Below, piece after piece: positions 26,011 through 34,416 of a DNA stretch of 64,000 nucleotides. Numbering within the stretch: the first letter of the stretch is position 1; the number at the start of each line of letters is the position of its first letter. The translations under genes and the position numbers were made by a program. The notes beneath the pieces are model-generated. The model was given only the letters and a program-made list of their open reading frames with translations, made no database searches and was not told where the DNA came from. The DNA is from an uncultured Lentisphaerota bacterium (GTDB lineage: Bacteria; Verrucomicrobiota; Kiritimatiellia; CAIQIC01): NCBI GenBank assembly GCA_903912445.1, contig CAIWHP010000273.1:30171-94170 (forward strand), read 5' to 3'.

Positions 26011-27477
26011 TTACGGCTTCACGTTCGGTTGCCGCCGCGGGCTTTGGACCGGGGCGCCGGGCACGTAGGCGATGCTGCCATGACGCGCGATCGTGTAGCC
26101 CCACTTGTCCAGATAGTATTGCCGCGGGCGGAAGTCGTCGCCGATCTTCTTCAGCTCCGCCTGCAGCCGTGCGTCGAGTTCCTGCTTCAGCGCCGCGTGC
26201 GCCGGCTCGGCAACGAGGTTGTGCATCTGGAAAGGATCGGCCTGGTCATCAAACAGCAGCCACGGCCCGGCGAGGTTGCGGACGTAGGTGTGGCGGCTGG
26301 TGCGGATGCCGCGGAATTCCACGAGGTCCGGGATGAACGGCGAGACGCACATAAGCAGCGCGGCACGGTCGGGGCCATCGCCCGTGCCGGTCACCACCGC
26401 CGAGAGATCCTCGCCTTCCACCATCTTCGGCACCGGCACGCCGGCCAGGCCGAGCAGGGTCGGCAGGATGTCGGTCGCGTTGATCGGCGTGGTGACGACG
26501 CGCGCCGGTGCGCGCGGGTGGCGCAGCAGGAACGGGACGTGCGCCGCCTCGTCGTAGGGCCACTGCTTCTGAATGGGCTTGATGGCGTGCGCGCCCATCA
26601 TGTCGCCGTGGTCGGAGGTGAACACAACAATGGTGCGCCGGTCGAGGCCGGTCTGCTGGAGCGTGGCGAGCAGGTCGCCAACACACTTGTCGAGCGCCGT
26701 GCAGTGCCCGTAATAGCCTTCCAGTTCCCGGCGGGCCGCGGCGGCCTGGTCCGCGGCGACATTGGGCGCCAGCTTCAACTGTGCCGGAGGATAGAGCGCC
26801 TTGTATTCCGCCGGCGCGCTGCCGTGCGGAAAGTGCGGCGTGCCAAAGGCCAAGCACAGCAGGAACGGCTTGGCTGCCGCCGCGTGGCCACGGAGATACT
26901 GCTGCGCGTCCGCCGTCTGCGCAAAGGAGTCATAGCCGTCCCAATATTTCCGCTCCGGCGAGCTGCCGGTGTAATAGTGCGAGCGGTTGTAGTTATGGTC
27001 GCACTCCGCCACCTTCCAATAGTCGAAGCCCTGCCGGCGCCCGGGTGGGATGAACGCGTTCCGGCCGTGGCCGTCGAGATGCCATTTGCCGATGTAGGCG
27101 GTGGCGTAGCCGGCGCCCTGGAAGATCTCGCCGAGGCACAGCTCCGCATCGGGCAGATAGAGGTCGTTGAGGAACATGCCGGTCGAGGTCGGGAACCGGC
27201 CCGTCATCAGCGCCGCCCGGTACGGCGTGCAGACCGGGCAGACCGACACGGCGTTGGCGAAGCGGATGCTCTGCGCCGCGAGCTTGTCGATCTGCGGCGT
27301 CTTCACGTTCGGGTCGCCCGCATAGCCGAACGCCGAAGCGCGCCATTGGTCGGCCAGGATGAACAGGATGTTGGGTTTCGCCTGCGGGTCCGCCTCCGCA
27401 CTTCTCCCCAGCCGCGGAAGCAGCGCGGCGGCCGTGGTACCCAGCCCGGCCATTCTTAGAAAATCACGTCGTTGCAT
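26011..27477 (-). CDS. Tat-exported sulfatase, DQ subtype (CTPYR)
   Basis: A 488-residue sulfatase. MQRRDFLRMAGLGTTAAALL is a twin-arginine signal. The first metal motif reads ILADQWR, in which the second Asp is Gln; this variant is common in one large sulfatase subgroup. The formylglycine site is CTPYR (Cys83, Arg87), with Tyr in the variable position, followed by LMTGRFPTSTG. GKWHLDGHGR and FTSDHGDMMGAH follow. The frame opens further upstream, but AAGGA at 27486-27490 is 8 bases from the ATG at 27477 and only 3 from the one at 27483, so I chose 27477. It starts 76 bp after the stop of another Tat sulfatase. Confidence 0.92.
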   Translation of the reverse strand: MQRRDFLRMAGLGTTAAALLPRLGRSAEADPQAKPNILFILADQWRASAFGYAGDPNVKTPQIDKLAAQSIRFANAVSVCPVCTPYRAALMTGRFPTSTGMFLNDLYLPDAELCLGEIFQGAGYATAYIGKWHLDGHGRNAFIPPGRRQGFDYWKVAECDHNYNRSHYYTGSSPERKYWDGYDSFAQTADAQQYLRGHAAAAKPFLLCLAFGTPHFPHGSAPAEYKALYPPAQLKLAPNVAADQAAAARRELEGYYGHCTALDKCVGDLLATLQQTGLDRRTIVVFTSDHGDMMGAHAIKPIQKQWPYDEAAHVPFLLRHPRAPARVVTTPINATDILPTLLGLAGVPVPKMVEGEDLSAVVTGTGDGPDRAALLMCVSPFIPDLVEFRGIRTSRHTYVRNLAGPWLLFDDQADPFQMHNLVAEPAHAALKQELDARLQAELKKIGDDFRPRQYYLDKWGYTIARHGSIAYVPGAPVQSPRRQPNVKP

Positions 27478-27485
27478 GGTCATAT

Positions 27486-27490
27486 TCCTT
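27486..27490 (-). promoter_or_regulatory. Ribosome-binding site deciding the sulfatase start
   Basis: AAGGA on the minus strand, 8 bases before the ATG at 27477. It favours this start over the ATG at 27483. Confidence 0.6.
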
Positions 27491-27553
27491 GTTGTTCCCT
27501 CGCCGATTGAGCGGCAGGCGCCGCCAGCAGCATCGCGATGATGATGAGACATT

Positions 27554-29059
27554 TCACGACCGGGTGCAGCCCTTTTTCTTTGCCTGCTCCAGCAACGCGG
27601 TCAGCCGTTTGACCACCTCTTGGTTTTGGTCCCAGACGTTCGTGGCCTCGGCCGGGTCCTGGGCGAGGTTGTAGAGCTGGTTCTTGTTTTCCTGATCGGG
27701 CCGGGCCTGCTTGGCGCCCGGCGGCGGCGGCACGTCCGTCTTCGCGATCAGTTTCCAGTCGCCGGAGCGGATGGCGAACACGCCGGAGGCGGAATCGAGC
27801 ACGACGCTCTCGCGCACCTTCGCGCCGGGCTCGCCCTGCCAGGCGGCGAGCGCGTTGCAGCTGTCCTCGCCCGCGTTGGCGGGGAGCGAGGCGCCGAGCA
27901 GCGCGGCGCAGCTGGCGAGGATGTCGGTGTGGCAGAGCAGCGTGTCGCTCTGCGTGCCGGCCGGCACGTGGCCCGGCCAGCGGACGATATACGGCACGCG
28001 GAACCCGCCTTCGTAGACGCTGTGCTTGCGGCCGCGGAGCGCGCCGCAGATCGCATGGCCGGCCTGCTTTGCCTGCCACTGCGCCGCGAGCCGCTCGTTT
28101 TCCGCCACGACGCCGCCGTTGTCGCTCGTGAACAGGATCACCGTGTTATCGAGCACGCCCGCTTTTTCGAGCGCGGCGCGCACCCAGCCGACGTGCATGT
28201 CGAGTTCCTGGATGAAATCGCCGTACGGCCCGCAGGCGCTCTTGCCGAGGCACGCCGCCGCAGGCGTGATGCTGTTGTGCGTGATGTTCGTCGCGAGGTA
28301 GAGGAAGAAGGGTTTGCCCTGCGCGCGCTCAATGAACTCGACCGCCTTCTTCGCGATCACGCCGGCGACGAGGTCTTCCTTGTACTCGGCGTCCGGGCTC
28401 CACGGCTTGATCTCGGCGCGGCCGACCATCTCGACCTTGTCGCCGGGCTTGCGGCCGACAAAACGATGATTCTCGATGAAAATGCGCGGCGCGTTGCCGA
28501 CGTTCGCCGCCATGCCGTAGAAGGAATCGAAGCCGATTTCGCACGGCCCCGGCTTCATTTCCTCCTGGCTCCAGTCATAGCGATAGGAAGGCTTATCGCC
28601 AACGCCGAAGCCGAGGTGCCACTTGCCGACCGCGCCGGTCACGTAGCCGTTCTTCTGGAACAGCCGCGCGAGCGTCACGCGGTCGAGATCGAACAGCAGC
28701 GGCCCGCCGGGCGCGAGCACGCCGGTGGGATGGTGCCGCGGCTCGCGCCAGAAATAGCGGCCCGCCATGATGCCGTAGCGCGTCGGCGAGCAGACCGAGC
28801 CGGGACAATAGGCGTTGGTGAAGCGGCGGCCCTCCTGCGCGAGCCGGTCAATGTTCGGCGTCTTGATCTTCGTCGCGCCGTAGCAGCCCACGTCGCCATA
28901 GCCGAGATCGTCGGCCAAAATCAGGACGAAATTCGGCTTGGCCTGCTTGACCGCCACAGCCTTGGCGTAGGCCGATCCAGACCAGGGAAGAGCTAACGCC
29001 GCGCCCGCCGTGCCCCACCACATCAACTTCAAAAATTCCCGCCGCGATGTTGCCGCCAT
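27554..29059 (-). CDS. Tat-exported sulfatase (CSPTR)
   Basis: A 501-residue sulfatase from the ATG at 29059, preceded by AAGGGAG at good distance. The N-terminus MAATSRREFLKLMWWGTAGA is a twin-arginine signal. The fold begins at KPNFVLILADDLGYGDVGCYG. The formylglycine site is CSPTR (Cys90, Arg94), followed by YGIMAGRYFWRE. GKWHLGFG, LATNITHNSITP and FTSDNGGVV complete the active site. It closely resembles the sulfatase part of the fusion at 37508-40756 (both have the PGSVCSP(T/S)RYG and GRYxWR features), so the two are probably paralogues acting on related residues. It starts 79 bp after the esterase-propeller gene. Confidence 0.92.
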   Translation of the reverse strand: MAATSRREFLKLMWWGTAGAALALPWSGSAYAKAVAVKQAKPNFVLILADDLGYGDVGCYGATKIKTPNIDRLAQEGRRFTNAYCPGSVCSPTRYGIMAGRYFWREPRHHPTGVLAPGGPLLFDLDRVTLARLFQKNGYVTGAVGKWHLGFGVGDKPSYRYDWSQEEMKPGPCEIGFDSFYGMAANVGNAPRIFIENHRFVGRKPGDKVEMVGRAEIKPWSPDAEYKEDLVAGVIAKKAVEFIERAQGKPFFLYLATNITHNSITPAAACLGKSACGPYGDFIQELDMHVGWVRAALEKAGVLDNTVILFTSDNGGVVAENERLAAQWQAKQAGHAICGALRGRKHSVYEGGFRVPYIVRWPGHVPAGTQSDTLLCHTDILASCAALLGASLPANAGEDSCNALAAWQGEPGAKVRESVVLDSASGVFAIRSGDWKLIAKTDVPPPPGAKQARPDQENKNQLYNLAQDPAEATNVWDQNQEVVKRLTALLEQAKKKGCTRS

Positions 29060-29138
29060 GATGCTGCTCCCTTGTGCTGCCCGAGCCCATCCACCCAACG
29101 GACTGCGCGCGCCGTTTATTGCAGCGCGCTGCGCCTGA

Positions 29139-32100
29139 TCACGGCGCTTTCCGTTTATGGCCGGAGCGTGGCGTGTTCACAGGCACGTTTTCAAGCCCGC
29201 TGGCCTTGACGAGGGCCACCCCCAGGTCGCGCCCGATCTGCAACAGGGCGGGCGAGGTAAAATGAAACTGCCCTTCCGCCAAACCCTGCGACACCGCATA
29301 CACCCGGCCGGTGGTTTCCGTGACCACGACCTTGGGCACGGCGGCGGCAACGGCATCCTGCGCGGCGCGGACCAGCTCCCATTGCCGGCTTCTTTCCGCA
29401 TCGGCGGCGCCTGCGATCTGGTTCGGCGAGATCTTGGAAAGCGCGAAGACGAGATTCGTGCCGAACGTGGCGCGCACGTCGGCGATGAAATCCGTCAGGT
29501 GCTGCTGATACTCGGCCCCCTTGCCGTCCAAGGCGTCGGATTCGCCCTGCACCCAGCCCATGCCCAATACCTCCACGACATGGTCGGGATATTTCTTCTG
29601 TAGTGCGGCGATCCCGCGGCGGGCCGTCTCCTGGAAGATGCGATAGAGCCGGCCATCGGCGACGGCATTCGTGGTGCCGTCCGGCAGCCAGTTCGTTTGA
29701 TTCCAAAGGCTGCTGCCGCCCATGGCGAACTTGATCACGGCCACCTTGCTCTCGGGCGCGTGGAGATGGTCGCGCACGGTCCGGGCAAAGCTCAACTCCG
29801 GCCCGAACCGGCTGATCGGCGCGTTGGTGAGCGCCGGGTAATGATTGGGCAGCGGTTTGACGCCGGGGTTGGACGTGCCCGACTGCAGCGGCAGCAGCTG
29901 GTCCTCGGGCAGGCAGCCGGTGCCCGGAATTTCATAAAACATTTCCACGTCGGCCTGCGGCTTGCGCAGCGGATCGCCCGTGTCCTCCAGATACTTTTGA
30001 TAGCCCCAGCCCAGCGCGTTGGACTGTCCGCCGAACAGCAGCACATACACTTTTTTCGCCGCCGTCGGCGCGACGAACGGTGCGTGCCCCGTTTTGTCCA
30101 CGAGCTGATCGGGGCCGTTCGCGTTCGTCGCCTGCGCCGGTGCTCCAATTGCCGCCGTATCGAGACGCCCGGAAAATTCCGGCCCGCCGGCGGCGATATA
30201 CCCGTGGCTCGCACCGGATTTGTCCGGGCTCACCCAGAAGGCGTAGAGCTTTCCATTGGTGAGATGGAAACGGAATTTCACGGCGCGACCGCGCAACGCA
30301 GAGAGATCGTCGGCGCCCTGCCACTGGATCGGCTGCTTGGTCTTGTCGGCGTGGACGGGCGCGCAATTCTCCTTCGTAAAAGGCGCGATGACCGCGCCTG
30401 TCGCGTCGAGAATTTCCACGCGCAACTCGCCTTGCGGGCAGTCGGTGTTCACGAACAGCTGCTTGCCGCTGAAGGTGACCGGGCGCGTCAGCACGCTGCC
30501 GGCCTGCGGCCCGGCATCGAGCGAGGCGAACCCGTCGCGCCGCATGAACGCCACGCCGGTGCTGCCGCGGTCATACATGCCATTCGCCATCCAATTCTTC
30601 TTCGACTTCGCGGCGTCGCCCTGAAACCCGATGTAATAGAACCACAGGCGGTCGCCGCGCACCAGGCACAGCCCGCCGACCGATTGCACGTAGCCGCGAT
30701 CCCACACATCGCGGCGCGCGGCCGGGATGAACGGCGTGCGGTCGGGACGGTGCCAATGGAAGCCGTCGCGGCTGTAGGCGAGATTCAGCTCGGTGATTTT
30801 CGGCAGGCCGGTCAGTTCGCATTTGCCGTTGTCCGGGCCAAGATGCATCTGGTAGATGCCCAGCATGATGCTTTCGTAGGCGACCGCATCGAGATTGTAG
30901 AGCTGCGGGCGGTCGCCGATGTCGGGATCGGCGGGATCGAGGCGATCAGCCGCGGTCCAGAACACAGGCGTGGTTGCGCTCGGGCCATAGCGAAAATAAT
31001 CCCACTTCGCGCCCGCCAGAAAATCCGCATGCTCCCAGTAGTGGCGGCTGCGGCCGCGCACGCCGGAGCGGAGGCTATAGACCCACTTTTTGCGAAAGGG
31101 ATTGTAAAACATCGTGCTGCGGTCGCCGGTCAGGCCGCTCTCGACCGGCTTGCTCCAGTGGATGCCGTCCGGCGAAACCATGCTCAAGCCCGGCAGGTCT
31201 CCGCCCGGCGGGCGCAGATACATCTTCCAGCGTGCGGCCGGGTCGGCGCCGTCGTAATCCGGGAAGACCGACCACGAGTCGGGCCGGATCGCGGGGTCGA
31301 GGATGCGGTTCGAGCCGGGATACACGTCGAGCTCCGGGCGGTCCCAGCGCAAACCATCGCGGCTGGTCGCGTAGCAGACGGTGTGCAGCCAGCCCGCCTC
31401 GTACCACATGCGATAAATCTGCTGGGCGGCATCCCACCACACGCCGCCGCTCTTCGGCGACGCGATGGCGACCTGCGGCTTGTTCAGCTCCAACTCGGTC
31501 TGCGGCGCGAGCACCGGGTTGCCCTCGAACTTTTTCGCCGCGTAGAACAGGCGCTGCAGATCGGTCTGCTCGACGAGAAAATCGTCCACGAAAAGTTGCC
31601 GGCCCACGTCAATCGGCAACACCTTCGGCGGATGCTCCAGATAGGGCACCGCCATCGGCTCCACCGACTTGGGCTCCTCCGTGCGCGGCGGCCACTCCTT
31701 GGGCAGGCGGATGCCGTTATAGAGCAGCTCGCCATCGTTTTCCGCCCACGGCTTCGGCGGCGGGATGATCCACTGCGCGCACTTCTGCGGCCCCACCAGC
31801 AAGATCCACTTCCCCATCCGGAACTCTTCGCCCTGCGCCAGCTGCTTCTGATAGATGCGCACCTGATCGTACTCCGCCTGCCCGAAAAGCTGGAACGTCT
31901 TCGGCGTGGCGAGGCGCGCGTAGCCGCGCGACTCAAGCGCCAGCGCGAGAGTCGCCGCGCGCGGATGCGCCGGGTCGGGCGTCAGCAGCGTCACCACGCC
32001 GGCCTTCGTGCAACGGAAGCTCATGCGCTCCATCGCGCCGCGGACGAACGCCTGCCCCTTGAGGCACTCCGGGATTTCCTTCAGCACATACCCGCGATCC

Positions 32101-32285
32101 GTGAACAGCTTCACGCCCACCTGCAACGCGTCCGGCTCGAACGCATCCAACACCTCGACCTCCGCCGGTGCATCCGCGGAAAGTTGCGGGATCGTCTTCG
32201 TGGTTCCTGCCGCTGGAAGCGGCGCAGTCCCTAGCGGCCCGCCGAGAGCGAGAAACGTCAGCAGCGTGCAAAGTTTGATGTTCAT
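29139..32285 (-). CDS. Fusion: GH43/GH32-like propeller plus SASA carbohydrate esterase
   Basis: A 1048-residue exported protein. The signal peptide ends near residue 26. Residues about 215-590 look like a five-bladed propeller of GH43/GH32 type (LFVDDFLVEQTDLQRLFY, YATSRDGLRWDRPELDVYPG, YSRDGFHWHRPDRTPFIP). A beta-sandwich follows to about 730. The last 300 residues are an SGNH/SASA esterase with LLFGGQSNALGW (catalytic Ser about 755), GMGWVQGESDA and the His-containing QFHFTSPALL. The esterase should remove acetyl groups from sugars, while the propeller may bind or cleave the chain. The DxxE-type catalytic residues of the propeller could not be assigned. A dedicated sialate-type esterase lies 85 bp upstream in transcription order, so deacetylation is a theme of this region. 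Confidence 0.82.
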   Translation of the reverse strand: MNIKLCTLLTFLALGGPLGTAPLPAAGTTKTIPQLSADAPAEVEVLDAFEPDALQVGVKLFTDRGYVLKEIPECLKGQAFVRGAMERMSFRCTKAGVVTLLTPDPAHPRAATLALALESRGYARLATPKTFQLFGQAEYDQVRIYQKQLAQGEEFRMGKWILLVGPQKCAQWIIPPPKPWAENDGELLYNGIRLPKEWPPRTEEPKSVEPMAVPYLEHPPKVLPIDVGRQLFVDDFLVEQTDLQRLFYAAKKFEGNPVLAPQTELELNKPQVAIASPKSGGVWWDAAQQIYRMWYEAGWLHTVCYATSRDGLRWDRPELDVYPGSNRILDPAIRPDSWSVFPDYDGADPAARWKMYLRPPGGDLPGLSMVSPDGIHWSKPVESGLTGDRSTMFYNPFRKKWVYSLRSGVRGRSRHYWEHADFLAGAKWDYFRYGPSATTPVFWTAADRLDPADPDIGDRPQLYNLDAVAYESIMLGIYQMHLGPDNGKCELTGLPKITELNLAYSRDGFHWHRPDRTPFIPAARRDVWDRGYVQSVGGLCLVRGDRLWFYYIGFQGDAAKSKKNWMANGMYDRGSTGVAFMRRDGFASLDAGPQAGSVLTRPVTFSGKQLFVNTDCPQGELRVEILDATGAVIAPFTKENCAPVHADKTKQPIQWQGADDLSALRGRAVKFRFHLTNGKLYAFWVSPDKSGASHGYIAAGGPEFSGRLDTAAIGAPAQATNANGPDQLVDKTGHAPFVAPTAAKKVYVLLFGGQSNALGWGYQKYLEDTGDPLRKPQADVEMFYEIPGTGCLPEDQLLPLQSGTSNPGVKPLPNHYPALTNAPISRFGPELSFARTVRDHLHAPESKVAVIKFAMGGSSLWNQTNWLPDGTTNAVADGRLYRIFQETARRGIAALQKKYPDHVVEVLGMGWVQGESDALDGKGAEYQQHLTDFIADVRATFGTNLVFALSKISPNQIAGAADAERSRQWELVRAAQDAVAAAVPKVVVTETTGRVYAVSQGLAEGQFHFTSPALLQIGRDLGVALVKASGLENVPVNTPRSGHKRKAP

Positions 32286-32370
32286 AGTTTTGATGATAGG
32301 TGCGGATTAGGTTTCGGCAAGGCTATTCCAGGGGATGGACCAGTTGATTCACACGCCTTGGGGAGGGCGT

Positions 32371-34416
32371 TCATCTCCGTGGAGCGGAAGCGTTACCTTG
32401 CGTGGAGACGGGGAAAGCATCCGTGCGGAAAGGCGACGCCGGCAGGCCCGCCCCATTGAAGAGATTGCAGGTGGGGTTGTCGGCCCAGGCGTAACGCAGG
32501 GCGCTGGGTTGCGTGACTTTGTCGGACCAGACAACCACGGCGTTGCCGTCGATTCTCGCCTTCGCCCACACCCACTGGCGGTCCGCTCCGCAGATGGCGA
32601 AGCCTTCCAACTCGCTGTCGGGACTGTTGCGGACAAGCGGCGCCGTGAGGCCGCTGCTCGTGTGCACAGCGCACCTCGCGGGGAGCGGCCGCGCCACCAG
32701 CCCGCCATCCGTATGCCGGAATGTTACGCGCATGGTTTTCCCTTCAACCTTCATGGTGGCGTACAACGGCCCGCTATACGGGATATCCTTGCCGTAGTTG
32801 TTCGCGAGTGCGATGCGCGCGAGACGGTCTCCGGCGTCCTGTTTGTTGATAGGATGGATGTCCTTTGCTTCACCGATATCGATCAACACGGCCTGTCCCG
32901 TGGCGGGCAGCGCGAGGGCCAGAGCTTGGGCTTCGCGAGTTTCTGCCCAAGCGCTTTCTGACGGCGCATTGCTTTTCTCCAGATAGTTCGCCAGCTGGCA
33001 ATAGTAGAACGGCAACCCGTCGCGGCCCCATTGCTTGCGCCAGTCTTTGATCAAGAGCGGGAAGGCCTCGCGATATTCCCAAGCGCGTCCGCGGTTGGCC
33101 TCGCCCTGATACCAGATGACACCGGCGAGTTGAAAAGGAACCAGCGGCGCGATCATACCGTTGAACAAATCCGAGGCCACGGTGGCAGCGAGCAGCGCGG
33201 GCGGTTTCGGTGGCGCGGGCAGCGCAGTCAGAGGAGGCAGTGTGAACTCCGCTTTCGCGTGCCACGTACCCGCGAGGGACACCGGGCCGGCATTGAAGGC
33301 CCGTGCGTTGTTATGAACGGCCAGCGTAGCCGCAGGCGAGAACACGCGGAGCGTCAGGATATTTTTGCCCGGCTTGATCAGCGCAGCGGTCACGTGGCAG
33401 AGGCGCGGCATGCCTTCGCCGGTGACTTTCTCCAGCGTCGTCTCCGAAATTTTCTTGCCGTTCCAGAAGACGCTTTCGAACCCCTTCACATCGCCCAGCA
33501 GCACGTTCAGACCTTGCGCGATGGCTGCTGCCGGAACATCCACTTCGCGCCGCAACCAGACCGCGCCGTATTCCGGCAAGCCGGGTGCCGAAATCTTTCC
33601 AGGCAGCGTGACCGGCGTCCAGCCCTCCGCAGTCTCCGCCAGGAACGGCGCCGCATCCGCTGGTTTGTCCTCGCGTCCGGTCGAGCGTATCCACGCTGCG
33701 AAGTCAGCCGCAAACGCTTTGATCCGCGCAGGATACTCGCGTCGCGCCTGCTTGCCCGCCGTCTGTGCTGCGGCCAGCGAAGGGAGCGTCGCGACAGCTT
33801 CCGTGCTCGTCCATGCTTCCGATGGTGTGCCGCCCCACGACGAATGAATCAGCCCGATGGGCCCGCCGATTTCGCGTTGCAGCCGCTTGGCAAAGAAGTA
33901 ACCCACCGCCGTGAAGTCGCCCGACGTGGCAGGGCTGGCGACCACCCATTGCCCCTCGCAATCCCGCGCGGGTACGTCCGCCTTGGCGCGTGCCACCTTG
34001 AAGTGCCGGATCATCGGATTCGCCGACGCTGCGATTTCCTCTTTCGCCAGTGCGGCCTGCTTGAGCATGAACTCCATATTCGATTGCCCCGAGGCGAGCC
34101 AGACCTGCCCGACCACCACATCATGCAGCGTGATCCGATTCTTTCCTGCCACTTCCATCTCGAAAGGTCCGGCGCCGGTGGCTTTGAGATTCATGCGTAC
34201 CAGCCAACAGCCTTCCGCGTTCGCCTTGGCTGTGTAAGTTTGGCCGTGGAAAGTGACCCGGACCTCCTCGCCTGCCTCCGCCCAACCCCACACCGGAACG
34301 GCTTCCGTCGCTTGCAGCACCATGTGATCCGAGAAGATCGTGGGCAGTTTGACGTTTGCCCCGGCCGGGTTCGCGGCCAGAAGCAGGATGCCGAGGGAAA
34401 GCAGTTTTGTTTTCAT
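32371..34416 (-). CDS. Exported sialate O-acetylesterase-type carbohydrate esterase
   Basis: A 681-residue enzyme of the sialate O-acetylesterase family. The signal peptide is MKTKLLSLGILLLAANPAGA. An N-terminal beta-domain (KLPTIFSDHMVLQ, VPVWGWAEAGEEV) is followed by the SGNH fold with VWLASGQSNMEF (Ser112), HSSWGGTPSEAW and GVIWYQGEANRG, and a beta-sandwich inserted between (about 245-345). Despite the family name, members in plant or algal polysaccharide loci remove acetyl from xylan, pectin-like or other glycans. The ATG overlaps the upstream stop (ATGA, 34416-34413), so it is coupled to the Asp-box protein. The C-terminus is ordinary. Confidence 0.93.
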   Translation of the reverse strand: MKTKLLSLGILLLAANPAGANVKLPTIFSDHMVLQATEAVPVWGWAEAGEEVRVTFHGQTYTAKANAEGCWLVRMNLKATGAGPFEMEVAGKNRITLHDVVVGQVWLASGQSNMEFMLKQAALAKEEIAASANPMIRHFKVARAKADVPARDCEGQWVVASPATSGDFTAVGYFFAKRLQREIGGPIGLIHSSWGGTPSEAWTSTEAVATLPSLAAAQTAGKQARREYPARIKAFAADFAAWIRSTGREDKPADAAPFLAETAEGWTPVTLPGKISAPGLPEYGAVWLRREVDVPAAAIAQGLNVLLGDVKGFESVFWNGKKISETTLEKVTGEGMPRLCHVTAALIKPGKNILTLRVFSPAATLAVHNNARAFNAGPVSLAGTWHAKAEFTLPPLTALPAPPKPPALLAATVASDLFNGMIAPLVPFQLAGVIWYQGEANRGRAWEYREAFPLLIKDWRKQWGRDGLPFYYCQLANYLEKSNAPSESAWAETREAQALALALPATGQAVLIDIGEAKDIHPINKQDAGDRLARIALANNYGKDIPYSGPLYATMKVEGKTMRVTFRHTDGGLVARPLPARCAVHTSSGLTAPLVRNSPDSELEGFAICGADRQWVWAKARIDGNAVVVWSDKVTQPSALRYAWADNPTCNLFNGAGLPASPFRTDAFPVSTQGNASAPRR

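Noticed and set aside
24529-27459. Very long open frames antisense to real genes (also 521-1927, 29697-32234 and 50x-kb examples such as 47999-50056)
   Set aside because: They lie opposite genes with clear motifs, have no recognisable domain and are explained by high GC at third codon positions.
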